Below are positions 21,127 through 29,207 of a stretch of 30,218 nucleotides of DNA, piece by piece. Numbering within the stretch: the first letter of the stretch is position 1; each line of letters opens with the position of its first letter. Made by a program: the position numbers and the translations under genes. The DNA is from a virus, in IMG/VR virus record IMGVR_UViG_3300038451_000007, positions 1 through 30,218 of that record. One strand, 5' to 3'. Below the pieces are notes generated by a model. It saw only the letters and a list, made by a program, of their open reading frames with translations. It made no database searches and was not told the origin of the DNA.

Positions 21127-21681
21127 ATGGAAGATTTTGGAACTCACTTCACCCAGGTCCGCATAGGTAAGTTCCGTGACCCGGACGGCATGGTAGAAGC
21201 CCTGTCCAAAGCGGGTATGCCTATCTCCGGCCTGATAGAGTTCTTACCTGACCGCTTCATCGTCTTGGAGGAATGGGAGGGTAATGTACTCTGCAATCTT
21301 GGCATCCAAGTGCTGTGGTATAATACCACTACTGCTGGAGGCGGGACAGACACTACAGCAGGACTATTCTCCAACGCTCATGCCGTGATCTACACTGGCA
21401 CCGGCGCTCCTGGCGTGGCTGCGGCGAACACTTATGCAAACCTAACTGCTGGCGTAGCCCTGTCAATGGACTCCACCTATCCCAAGTTCATTAATGGTAT
21501 TTATACTCAGGTTGCTTTCCACGGTACGGCGGGGAGCGGTGTAGCCAACCAAGCTTGGGCGCAGTATGCCGTTGCCAATGCCGATGCCACTCCCGTTCTA
21601 CTCAACTACCTGGAAGCAGCGAAAGGAACGAAAGTCAGTGGCGAGACGTGGACTATTGAGATTGATATTACTATTTCGTAG
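21127..21681 (+). CDS. Structural protein (184 aa)
   Basis: Product of 184 residues from ATG 21127, with TAGGGGGAT about ten bases before. A charged N-terminus (MEDFGTHFTQVRIGKFRDP) is followed by beta strands and Gly/Ala-Thr-rich segments (AHAVIYTGTGAPGVAAANTY). It ends with ETWTIEIDITIS. Composition is typical of virion surface proteins; no family is recognised. Confidence 0.6.
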   Translation: MEDFGTHFTQVRIGKFRDPDGMVEALSKAGMPISGLIEFLPDRFIVLEEWEGNVLCNLGIQVLWYNTTTAGGGTDTTAGLFSNAHAVIYTGTGAPGVAAANTYANLTAGVALSMDSTYPKFINGIYTQVAFHGTAGSGVANQAWAQYAVANADATPVLLNYLEAAKGTKVSGETWTIEIDITIS

Positions 21682-21699
21682 AAGTGTTAGGAGGTAATC

Positions 21700-22119
21700 A
21701 TGTCTAACGGAGCCACAAATTGGTATGCGGTCTATTACACGGCCACCGGGGCGCTGTTCAGCATAGGATCGGCACCCTTGGCCGACCCCCTGCCTGCGGG
21801 GATGGCGGCTTTGACGCTAACAGCGCAACCTGATCTGAGCCAGGTCATGTGGGACCAGGCGACGCTGGCCTTCGTGGCCATCCCGGCCCCGGAGCCGGAC
21901 CCGCAGGTCACCTTGATGCAGAACTACCAGGCTGCCCTTGCGGCGCAGGCCCCGGCGGCAGCTGCCCCAGCTGCTGCCACGAACGACATGGCAGCCATAG
22001 GCACAGTAGCGGCCCCGGCTGCCTTCGACCCCACTACCTTCGATACCTCTAACTTTGTCAACAATGCGCTGTTGTATCTGGTGAGCCGGGAACTGGAGAG
22101 GGAGACGGGCAATGGCTGA
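21700..22119 (+). CDS. Structural protein, Ala/Pro-rich (139 aa)
   Basis: Ribosome site AGGAGGTAATC before the ATG. The N-terminal 65 residues resemble a small beta domain common at the ends of fibre-like proteins (WYAVYYTATGALFSIGSAPLA). The rest is Ala/Pro-rich (AALAAQAPAAAAPAAA) and then has a short helix (NNALLYLVSRELERE). The DNA is visibly more GC-rich than the neighbours, in part because of the Ala codons. Overlaps the next gene by 8 bases. Confidence 0.6.
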   Translation: MSNGATNWYAVYYTATGALFSIGSAPLADPLPAGMAALTLTAQPDLSQVMWDQATLAFVAIPAPEPDPQVTLMQNYQAALAAQAPAAAAPAAATNDMAAIGTVAAPAAFDPTTFDTSNFVNNALLYLVSRELERETGNG

Positions 22120-22936
22120 TTGGCCGATTCTGAGCGATGGCGGGGCGTGTAACACCTATGGAGCCTCCGCCTCCAAAGGAACAACTATACCCTGCGGAGC
22201 TACTCCCAACACCCTTACTTCCTGGGTGCAATTAGGCTCCTCTACAGTTGCGGGTGGGGTGCTTACTCTGTGGCTTGAATATTATGGGTCAGGCGGCACT
22301 GGCGGCGATTTCCTGGTGGATATTGGTATTGGAAGCACCGGTAATCAAGTAGTGCTGCTTTCGCAACTCTTATTTTCCAGTTTCAGCTACAATGTTAATC
22401 AGGCTTGTATCCCTATTTATGTTCCTCCTAACGTAAATATATGGGCGAGGGCACAATGCGATGTGGCAAGCAGAACTATGTACATTGTAGCCAGCCTTAC
22501 GATGCCGGGGTTCATGCCGTCATCCTTTTATCAGCGAGTTACCACTTATGGCATAAATAATGCTAATACTCCGCCCGGCACACTCGTTGACCCAGGCGGC
22601 ACAATGTACACTAAGGGTGCCTGGACGCAGATAGGCGGCTCTACAAGTAACCCTATTAAACTATTATTGCCAGCTTTTGGTGTTCCTGAATGGTCGAGTG
22701 GAGTATATTACCAGGGTTTGGTAGATATTGGTGTAGGACCATCATCTGGGAGTGTCACAGTTATAATCAGTAACATACAAATTGTTTGTAACGCAAATGC
22801 TTTTATCACACCTTTATACCCCGGTCCCTTTCCAGTAAATATTCCTGCCGGCTCTGGACTATGGGTCAGGAGCCAGTGTGGTAATAACACGGCAACAGGC
22901 AGGGAATTGCAGGTCGGTCTCTATGGGATTGATTAA
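22112..22936 (+). CDS. Virion protein with an internal domain duplication (274 aa)
   Basis: Product of 274 residues made of two homologous halves (about 14-130 and 145-273). Both contain TYG, W-x-Q-(L/I)-G (38-42; 171-175), (F/G)LVDIG(I/V)G (67-74; 202-209), and a strand ending W(A/V)R(A/S)QC (111-116; 251-256). Each half is probably a beta-sandwich. This type of tandem domain suits a head decoration or a surface-binding protein. No family recognised. Overlaps the previous gene by 8 bases. Confidence 0.6.
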   Translation: MADWPILSDGGACNTYGASASKGTTIPCGATPNTLTSWVQLGSSTVAGGVLTLWLEYYGSGGTGGDFLVDIGIGSTGNQVVLLSQLLFSSFSYNVNQACIPIYVPPNVNIWARAQCDVASRTMYIVASLTMPGFMPSSFYQRVTTYGINNANTPPGTLVDPGGTMYTKGAWTQIGGSTSNPIKLLLPAFGVPEWSSGVYYQGLVDIGVGPSSGSVTVIISNIQIVCNANAFITPLYPGPFPVNIPAGSGLWVRSQCGNNTATGRELQVGLYGID

Positions 22937-22945
22937 GGAGGATTT

Positions 22946-23275
22946 ATGCCGACAGTAGTTTCAAGCGGAACTCAGACGGCAGATGGAAGTGAAGATTATC
23001 TGTTTGCCTCTAACACGACAGCCGGTGATTATATCTTAGTGGTTGACACTACTAACTTGGTCAACGGTGAGACTGTCACCCTGAAAATTTACTCAGGGTG
23101 TAATTCCACCTCTCTCATCTTGGCTTACCAGGCCACCTATGTCAACGCCCAGACGGAGCCGCTGAAATTCAGCGTCCCGGTGCCGTCCGACCAGGCCATC
23201 CGATGTTCCCTGACGCAATCGGTCTATGTTTCGGGGTATAAGGCGTTTCCCTGGAAATTTCTGAGTCTGCCCTAA
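22946..23275 (+). CDS. Small structural protein (109 aa)
   Basis: AAGGAGG precedes the ATG. The 109-residue product is beta-rich with an Ig-like look (GDYILVVDTTNLVNGETVTLKIYSG is spread over two strands; LKFSVPVPSDQAIRCSLTQ follows). Likely virion surface protein; no family recognised. Confidence 0.6.
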   Translation: MPTVVSSGTQTADGSEDYLFASNTTAGDYILVVDTTNLVNGETVTLKIYSGCNSTSLILAYQATYVNAQTEPLKFSVPVPSDQAIRCSLTQSVYVSGYKAFPWKFLSLP

Positions 23276-23284
23276 GAGGGACAA

Positions 23285-23536
23285 ATGAGCCTTCGGAATT
23301 TTGCGCAATATCTTGGAAACTTGGGCATCATAGTTCTAACCGACTCCGGCACTGGTGCAGATGCCCTATTAGTAGGCAAGCACATATTATTAGTTGACTC
23401 TGGCGCTGGGTTAGATACTTTACTTATAGGTAAGAACATCAAACTTACTGACTTAGGCAACGGCGTTGACCTACTAACAGTAACTGGTCCACTTGGAGGG
23501 GCTGCCGATATGTATATAATTAAGAGACGGAGATAA
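23285..23536 (+). CDS. Repeat protein with three 18-residue units (83 aa)
   Basis: After 17 residues the protein has three similar units: LTDSGTGADALLVGKHI (18-34), LVDSGAGLDTLLIGKNI (36-52) and LTDLGNGVDLLTVTG (54-68). Each unit has a D-x-G-x-G turn and paired strands, as in a stacked beta-hairpin or solenoid. It ends MYIIKRRR. AGAGGGAC is upstream of the start. Function unknown; a structural element of neck or tail is likely. Confidence 0.6.
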   Translation: MSLRNFAQYLGNLGIIVLTDSGTGADALLVGKHILLVDSGAGLDTLLIGKNIKLTDLGNGVDLLTVTGPLGGAADMYIIKRRR

Positions 23537-23541
23537 AAGTA

Positions 23542-23703
23542 ATGGCTGAGAAAACCTATAGACCAGTTAAGCCCACACAGCCCCGGCTTCCTAAACAATC
23601 TCCTCATGTACCCTCGTCTAAATCCCCTCACCCCGCTACCGACCAGTTCGAGAAGCTGTGGAAGCGGCTGGGGGGCAGCAAGGGTAAGAAGCTGCCTAAA
23701 TAA
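23542..23703 (+). CDS. Small basic Pro-rich protein (53 aa)
   Basis: ORF of 53 residues starting MAEKTYRPVKPTQPRLPKQ, Pro/Ser/Lys-rich, ending KLWKRLGGSKGKKLPK. No good ribosome site is seen. Its stop overlaps the next start (TAATG). It fills the gap between the two genes, supporting that it is real. Function unknown; probably an extended or DNA-contacting peptide. Confidence 0.5.
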   Translation: MAEKTYRPVKPTQPRLPKQSPHVPSSKSPHPATDQFEKLWKRLGGSKGKKLPK

Positions 23704-24431
23704 TGGCTAAGAACTTCGGTCAGCTAAAGACCTCCTTGTATGGTTGGCTTGGGATACTCACCGCATCCGGCGTGCCTGACACTACCCGTTTGCCCGATGC
23801 AGACGCAGGTGACTTGATTAACTCGGTTAAGGCCGAGTTCATGCGGAAGTATAGCAGCCAGTTGTGGTTTGGGGAGGTAACGGATACCTTTACCACTACC
23901 CCTGGTACTTACATATACACTCTCCCTGGTGGCTTCTCAGAATCATACAGCATGTGGTATGTATATCCCAACCTTACACCACTTCGAGTAGTCTATCTTG
24001 CCCTCCGTACTAAGGAAGAGTTCGATAGTATCTATCCTGAGATCGCCGCCTTCGCCGCTACCCCTCACCACGACCCACACGATTATTGTTTATGGGGCAA
24101 TACACTGGAACTTGGCCCTGCCCCTAAAGATATACTAACTATTAATCGTAACTATTACATGATACTTCCCGACTTAAGTAACGCCACTGACCATGACGCA
24201 TTTACTGATAACGCATGGCAACTGTTACTTTATCGGGCGCTTGCAGAAACATCGAGGTATGGTATCGAGGATGCACGAATACCTGTGTGGGAGTCAAGGG
24301 CTGCCGACCTTGAGCGGGCGCTTGTAAGGGAACACTCTCGTCGTGGCAGCACAGGTCGAGTGCCCCAATCTCAAGAGCCAGGTACGTGGTGTCCGCCGAG
24401 AGATGTGAGTCGGATTTGGACGGGCGGATAA
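23703..24431 (+). CDS. Head-to-tail adaptor-like protein (242 aa)
   Basis: Product of 242 residues beginning MAKNFGQLKTSLYGWLGI. It shows the outline of podovirus adaptor/head-completion proteins (gp4/gp11-like): an N-terminal helix that bears SVKAEFMRKYSSQLWF, a beta domain (DTFTTTPGTYIYTLPGGF) and a long C-terminal helix (WQLLLYRALAETSRYG, AADLERALVREHSRR). It would sit below the portal and connect the tail. The C-terminal tail is basic/Gly-Pro. Assignment rests on fold-like pattern and position. Confidence 0.65.
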   Translation: MAKNFGQLKTSLYGWLGILTASGVPDTTRLPDADAGDLINSVKAEFMRKYSSQLWFGEVTDTFTTTPGTYIYTLPGGFSESYSMWYVYPNLTPLRVVYLALRTKEEFDSIYPEIAAFAATPHHDPHDYCLWGNTLELGPAPKDILTINRNYYMILPDLSNATDHDAFTDNAWQLLLYRALAETSRYGIEDARIPVWESRAADLERALVREHSRRGSTGRVPQSQEPGTWCPPRDVSRIWTGG

Positions 24432-24466
24432 TTTCGTTCCTTCCCACCCCCGCCGTCCCTATCTTT

Positions 24467-24495
24467 ATTATATCATATTCTCGGGCATTTGTCAA
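24467..24495 (-). promoter_or_regulatory. Early-type promoter antisense to the adaptor gene
   Basis: Minus strand TTGACA (24495-24490), 17-base spacer ending in GAATATGA, TATAAT (24472-24467), then after seven bases GGGACGGCGGGGGTGGG (24459-24443) and AAGGA. It lies in the 95-base gap between two late genes and points left into the adaptor-like gene. No convincing minus-strand gene follows. Confidence 0.8.
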
Positions 24496-24526
24496 GAGAA
24501 AAATGAAGGTTTAGGAAAAATAATTT

Positions 24527-25663
24527 ATGGCACTCCCCGAACAGCTACAGACCGCCCGTATGACCGGGGCTACGCTCGCAAGTAATATACCGGCGATTGT
24601 AGGTCAGCTTGAGCAAGCGATAGCCGATATATTAGGCGTGACTATTAATGTCAATGTCACCGCTTCGGCCCTAAGCGCTACTAATGCCGGTGTAATTGCT
24701 AAGGCTCTTATCTCTCAGCAAGCAGCACCCCCCGTCGGTATAAGGATAGCGGATAGTACTAATACTACTGAGTTCGCCCTATACCTTAATCATAACGTTA
24801 TATCATTTGCTCAGAATACAGGCACCTTCGCTGCTCCTGCTTGGACTCCACAGCTTACGATTAACCTGACGAATGGTTTGCCCACGCTTGCTGCGGCTGT
24901 GACTCCCTCTGCCGCCGGTGATTTGGTATGCCTTAGCGCATTGAATACTATGCTTGCCACTATCGCCGCTACTTCCTATACCGATAGTTTAGCCAATACA
25001 AGTGGTAATATTACCTTAGTAAACGATAGTGCATCTCCCGGCAACTCCATGTATTATGGTACAAACGGTAGTGGGGTACGGGGATGGCTTACCTTTTTTC
25101 CAGGTGCCGGTGTACCTTTAAGCACAGGCTCGGCTTGGGGTACCTCATATACCGTGGGTACGAGTGCTGGAGATTTGGTACAACTTAATGGCAGCGCCCA
25201 ACTTCCCGCCGTAGATGGTAGCTTACTTACCAATATTGGCGGACAGGGTATTCCTCATGGGATGCAGTTATTCACCAGCTCCGGCACCTGGACCAAACCC
25301 TCCGGGATAACTAAAGTGTGGGTAGCCCTGGCTGGTGGGGGGTTCGACAATAGTACCTCGCCTGTTGATGGTGGATATTCAGAAGGCATCATAGCGGTTA
25401 CCGGCAGTGTTACGGTGACGGTTGGCAATGGTTCCCAATCCGGGTCCGGTTCGGCAGGAACATCTTCCTTCGCTGGTTCAACGACCATATCTGCCACCGG
25501 GGGCGGGCAAGGCGGCGGTAGCAGCCATGGCTCTGGCAGTGGCGGCTCCATAAATTTAACGGGTGGAAGCGGCAGTGGGTGGATTGTAGGCCCAATTCCT
25601 AGCTCCGGCGCTGGCACAACTTCTGGTAACGGCAACCCCGGCGTAGTTCTGGTGCTCTGGTAA
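24527..25663 (+). CDS. Tail fibre with Gly-rich tip domain (378 aa)
   Basis: Product of 378 residues. The N-terminal 160 residues are helical to beta-mixed, typical of a fibre base and shaft. At about 242 begins the block MQLFTSSGTWTKPSGITKVWV, which is a hallmark of phage fibre tip domains with Gly-rich loops. The following 100 residues are strongly Gly/Ser-rich (GGGQGGGSSHGSGSGGS), and it ends with GVVLVLW. It probably binds the host surface. The upstream gap contains the antisense promoter; AGGAAAAATAATTT is the only ribosome-site-like sequence before the ATG. Confidence 0.75.
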   Translation: MALPEQLQTARMTGATLASNIPAIVGQLEQAIADILGVTINVNVTASALSATNAGVIAKALISQQAAPPVGIRIADSTNTTEFALYLNHNVISFAQNTGTFAAPAWTPQLTINLTNGLPTLAAAVTPSAAGDLVCLSALNTMLATIAATSYTDSLANTSGNITLVNDSASPGNSMYYGTNGSGVRGWLTFFPGAGVPLSTGSAWGTSYTVGTSAGDLVQLNGSAQLPAVDGSLLTNIGGQGIPHGMQLFTSSGTWTKPSGITKVWVALAGGGFDNSTSPVDGGYSEGIIAVTGSVTVTVGNGSQSGSGSAGTSSFAGSTTISATGGGQGGGSSHGSGSGGSINLTGGSGSGWIVGPIPSSGAGTTSGNGNPGVVLVLW

Positions 25664-25666
25664 TCT

Positions 25667-27238
25667 ATGGCAACTTCCTCCCCCAGCATTAAAATCCCCG
25701 TCTCTATCGGCGGACAACGGGCTGACCTCGACCAAGTAGATGTGCAGCCCGGCTCCCTATACCGATGCAGCAATGTATTGTATGGGGATGGAGGCTTTAC
25801 AGTTAGGCCGGGGAGCGCCCCCATCGGTCGCAGCCTGAATGACTACCCTCTTAACGTGTGGCTATACCCGCATAGTGATACATATTATAGAGCGATAGTG
25901 GGTACGCTGGGTAGCTGGTTCTCGTGGGACATAGGTGTTAAGGATTGGGTAAGTATTACTGATCCTGCCAACGTCTTACATGGAACTGTTGGAGTCCACC
26001 AGACCTTAAGAAATTTTTATAAGAGTGGGGTTTCCTACTTACTTGGGGTGAATGGCCCATCTGATAACCCTAAAGTATGGGACGGAACCTCTACTTATTA
26101 CGCTGACATGGGTGGCTCTCCCCCACGAGCCGCCTGCATGGCGTGTGGGCTAAACTATGTAATGCTCGGCAACTTATTTTATGGGGGTGTTTATCAACCC
26201 TTACAAGTAGATGTTAGTGCCTTCAATGACTTCGATAGTGGTTGGCTTTCCACACAGACCGTCAACTTATCGGAGACTCCCGGCGCTATTGTGGTTATGC
26301 AGGAGTTCGGCAACCTTAACATTATTATATATAAGACTGACTCTATCTATACCGCTATCCCCGTCGCCCAGCTTTATCCCTATACCTTCCAGCTTACTCA
26401 GACGGGTATCAGGGGTCCGGCTGGCCCTCTCTGCGTAGTGCCTACTCCTTATGGCCACTTCTATATTAGCGATGATGCTAATATATACTGGTTCAATGGT
26501 ACTTATGCAACGCCTCTCTCTAAGTCAATACAAGCGCATATTGTTAACACATATAATCCTAATTACTTAGCTAACTCTTGGGGTTATTATGATACAAAAA
26601 GGCAACTCTTATTCTTTATTTACTGTGGAATAGGTAGTGTTGTACCGAATCAGGGCCTATGTATAGACACGCTTAATAACAACGCTGTTTGGCCTATAAG
26701 TTGGACTAACTTGAGGATGACGGCGGGCCGGTATAATACTCTCGAAACGGCTACCCGGATTGGGGATATGACCCTGCCCCTTAGCTCTTACCCTGTCTCC
26801 CTCACAAGTCTAAATACTACCGGCATTGTGATGTTATGGGCCGATCAGAGCGGGCAGATATATCAAGAGGCCCCATACGCTACTACGGACGGCACCGACG
26901 CTATCCCCTTCTTATGGGAAACAGGTCTTGCTAACCTTGGTAGCGGGCGGCAATGGGTGACGCTACAGGAGATGGAGCATTACTTTGTATCCGCTCCTAA
27001 TTCTCAGCCTATCACTATCCAAGCGGGGCTTTCTAATTATGGGGAGAAGCCAGCCTATACGGCCCCTTATCTCATAGATATAGGCGCACCAGTAGGTTAT
27101 GCTCCGGCCGGCGGGCCTTACATTACTCGGTATAGAAATACTACTCGCATGGTGAGCTTACTGGCAAGTGGCGAGGCTACTCAGAATATACAATGGCGGG
27201 GCACCGTCGCTAACGGCGCTCCAAGAGGACAACGATAA
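25667..27238 (+). CDS. Tail nozzle-like / stabilisation protein (523 aa)
   Basis: Product of 523 residues with repeated beta blades: W/Y-rich strands such as NVWLYPHSDTYYRAIVG, GLNYVMLGNLFYGG, GNLNIIIYKTDSIYTAI and YGHFYISDDANIYWFNG. It resembles large propeller-like nozzle/hub proteins that close podovirus tails (gp12/gp10 type). MATSSPSIKIPVSIGGQRADL at the start is typical of this group. It starts four bases after the fibre stop. The name is based on fold-like pattern and position. Confidence 0.65.
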   Translation: MATSSPSIKIPVSIGGQRADLDQVDVQPGSLYRCSNVLYGDGGFTVRPGSAPIGRSLNDYPLNVWLYPHSDTYYRAIVGTLGSWFSWDIGVKDWVSITDPANVLHGTVGVHQTLRNFYKSGVSYLLGVNGPSDNPKVWDGTSTYYADMGGSPPRAACMACGLNYVMLGNLFYGGVYQPLQVDVSAFNDFDSGWLSTQTVNLSETPGAIVVMQEFGNLNIIIYKTDSIYTAIPVAQLYPYTFQLTQTGIRGPAGPLCVVPTPYGHFYISDDANIYWFNGTYATPLSKSIQAHIVNTYNPNYLANSWGYYDTKRQLLFFIYCGIGSVVPNQGLCIDTLNNNAVWPISWTNLRMTAGRYNTLETATRIGDMTLPLSSYPVSLTSLNTTGIVMLWADQSGQIYQEAPYATTDGTDAIPFLWETGLANLGSGRQWVTLQEMEHYFVSAPNSQPITIQAGLSNYGEKPAYTAPYLIDIGAPVGYAPAGGPYITRYRNTTRMVSLLASGEATQNIQWRGTVANGAPRGQR

Positions 27239-27241
27239 TAA

Positions 27242-27763
27242 ATGGCTCTTAGTTTTACATCAAATTGGGTAATCCCTCTTCCCGCACAAGGCGATAATGG
27301 GGCGGTAGAATTAACATTATATAATGGTGCGTGGGCTACTTTTGACACCGCTCTCACTACGGCATTGGGTCTTAAAGCCCCGCTTGCTTCCCCTGTATTT
27401 AGTGGTACTGTAGAGTCTGGTGGAGGGTTCAAGTTTGATAAGCAAGCCTATCAATCGTCTCTCGTTACCAATGGTAATAGCAGCACATCTAAAACTATTG
27501 ATTGGACACAGGGCGTTATCCAGAGCATTGTCACTACTGGAAGCTGCACACTCACTTTCACCCCACCCACAGGACCGGCAGTACTTACCCTCAAGATAAT
27601 CCATGAGGCGAGTAGCTCAGCCTACACCTATACCTGGCCTTCGGTAAAATGGCCGAGTGCAACAGCCCCATCTACTACCAATACATCGGGTGCGGTGGAT
27701 ATAGTCTCGTTGTTCTTCGATGGCACATATTATTATGGGCTATTCGGACTCAATTTTTCATAA
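27242..27763 (+). CDS. Tail fibre-related protein (173 aa)
   Basis: Product of 173 residues, with a shaft-like segment GLKAPLASPVFSGTVESGGGFKF (spread over 42-65), the 'APLASPxFSG' pattern seen in phage fibres, and a C-terminal beta domain (GSCTLTFTPPTGPAVLTLKII, ending YYGLFGLNFS). It is likely a fibre or appendage that attaches to the tail. No own enzymatic motif. Confidence 0.7.
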   Translation: MALSFTSNWVIPLPAQGDNGAVELTLYNGAWATFDTALTTALGLKAPLASPVFSGTVESGGGFKFDKQAYQSSLVTNGNSSTSKTIDWTQGVIQSIVTTGSCTLTFTPPTGPAVLTLKIIHEASSSAYTYTWPSVKWPSATAPSTTNTSGAVDIVSLFFDGTYYYGLFGLNFS

Positions 27764-27772
27764 GGTATCACT

Positions 27773-28459
27773 ATGATATATCAGGGTATATTCATGGGAA
27801 GTCAGGTGGTGGTTGGCCCCTACTGGCCCGTCCCTGGCGTGACTAAACCCCAGCACCTATGGCCCTTCTCGCAGACCGGGGATTACACCGACCACGGCAG
27901 CAGCCTAAGCCCCGTAACGCTAACGCCAGGGGGAGTTGGAAATACATTCGGGGCGGGCGGACTCATTCTATCTGGGACCGGATGGGCTTCGACTGTTCTA
28001 AACACTGACCTTACCGATATAGGGAGTGTCTATTCGCTCTTAATAGAATATACCGTAAGCCCCACCAGCGCCAATTATCCTCCCATAGTAAGTGCTGGCA
28101 CCTTAAACACAGATGGATATAGTCTATTCGGTACTGCTGGTCACAACACCGCTCTTGATTACCGTCTTAATGCCGACCAAGTTGATTATAGGACAGTAGC
28201 GGCCATACTGGACAGTGTAAGCTATCAAATCATTATAACATCAGCCGGAACCGGAGCAAACCAGATAGCGTTCTATGTAAATGGCAGCCCGGATAGCACA
28301 CATACCGGCATTGCTGTAATTGCGGGAACGGCTGGTTTTTGGGTAGGCTATGATATTTCCGGCGGTGTTTTCACCGGCACCATCAAGAAAGTCGGCATCC
28401 TCAAGGGCACGGCCTGGAGCAGCGGGGATGTGGCGGCGATTTACAGCAAGTATGCTTAA
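27773..28459 (+). CDS. Tail fibre with LamG/lectin-like domain (228 aa)
   Basis: Product of 228 residues. From about 28 the sequence fits a concanavalin-like LamG domain: HLWPFSQTGDYTDHGSS, then SLLIEYTVSP, YQIIITSAGTGANQIAFYVNG, and the closing strand GVFTGTIKKVGILKGTAWSSGDVAAIYSKY. These domains bind carbohydrate, so a receptor-binding or host-glycan role is likely. AAGGT is a weak ribosome site; an ATG seven codons downstream is possible. Confidence 0.75.
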   Translation: MIYQGIFMGSQVVVGPYWPVPGVTKPQHLWPFSQTGDYTDHGSSLSPVTLTPGGVGNTFGAGGLILSGTGWASTVLNTDLTDIGSVYSLLIEYTVSPTSANYPPIVSAGTLNTDGYSLFGTAGHNTALDYRLNADQVDYRTVAAILDSVSYQIIITSAGTGANQIAFYVNGSPDSTHTGIAVIAGTAGFWVGYDISGGVFTGTIKKVGILKGTAWSSGDVAAIYSKYA

Positions 28460-28462
28460 GAT

Positions 28463-28756
28463 ATGAGTATCCTTCCCCTCGCATATAATTTCCCCCAGCC
28501 TCCGCAAGCCGGTGTCATAACTAAGGATACCGCAGCCTCGGCATTGCAGGGGGTTATTGCCTGGGACGCTCGTCTGGTGCAGGCTCTTAGCACGATGTAT
28601 CAATCCATCGCCTCTCGCACACAGGAGATGGCAATGCAGGGAGCAGCAGCGAAGATGCCCTCGGCGGCTGGTAGGCAAGGATTCTTCTATCAAACCGATA
28701 CTAAGAAATTATATTACGATGCCGGTACTTGGATGCTGGTAGGAGTTCTTACATAA
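28463..28756 (+). CDS. Small tail/fibre-associated protein (97 aa)
   Basis: Product of 97 residues. The N-terminus is followed by a helix (DTAASALQGVIAWDARLVQAL), and the C-terminal GFFYQTDTKKLYYDAGTWMLVG is the short beta motif often seen at fibre ends ('xxDTxxLYYdxGTW'). It overlaps the GNAT start (TAATG). Confidence 0.65.
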   Translation: MSILPLAYNFPQPPQAGVITKDTAASALQGVIAWDARLVQALSTMYQSIASRTQEMAMQGAAAKMPSAAGRQGFFYQTDTKKLYYDAGTWMLVGVLT

Positions 28757-29205
28757 TGGTCGTATTCATGCACAAGCAAGACCCTCTTTCTTGGATACTC
28801 ATGCCTACTGTGCTTGACCGGATACGCAAATTCATTGAGAAATATAACTGTGATGGCCCCGCAGATAAGATGTTACCCCTCATTCAGCAACACTTCATTT
28901 CGGATAATCCACTTATACTTACATTAGCCGGAGTGGAGAATGGCGAAGTGTGGGGCCATGCGCTCGTCTGCATAGACGCTCTCTTCGACAATAGGTGGAT
29001 GACCATTCTCCAGACACAAATAGATCGCCCTATGAGTAAAGAAGTAGAGAAAGATACATGGGATAAGTTACTTGCATGGGGTAAGTCTAAGGGTGCTAAA
29101 GAAGTGCAACTACTAACTCCAAGTAACAATCGTGCGTTACTTTTCGCTAAAAAGTATGGATTCAGAACACATCGTATTCAAATGCGTCGTAGTATAGAGG
29201 GTTAA
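28756..29205 (+). CDS. GNAT-family N-acetyltransferase (149 aa)
   Basis: ATG 28756 overlaps the previous stop (TAATG), giving 149 residues. The body matches GNAT: a helix (RIRKFIEKYN), strands (LILTLAGVENGEVWGHALVCID), the central helix (DTWDKLLAWGKSKGAKEVQLLT), and the C-terminal NNRALLFAKKYGFRTH motif, the family's cofactor-side helix and strand. The acetyl-CoA loop itself is weak here (PMSKEV). Substrate unknown: it could modify a virion protein, a host protein or a small molecule. Placed between fibre and ejection genes. Confidence 0.75.
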   Translation: MVVFMHKQDPLSWILMPTVLDRIRKFIEKYNCDGPADKMLPLIQQHFISDNPLILTLAGVENGEVWGHALVCIDALFDNRWMTILQTQIDRPMSKEVEKDTWDKLLAWGKSKGAKEVQLLTPSNNRALLFAKKYGFRTHRIQMRRSIEG

Positions 29206-29207
29206 TT

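Noticed and set aside
24202-24495. Open frame on the minus strand below the antisense promoter
   Set aside because: Its start lies within the promoter itself, and the composition is that of a shadow of the adaptor gene; no start codon with a ribosome site follows the transcript start.
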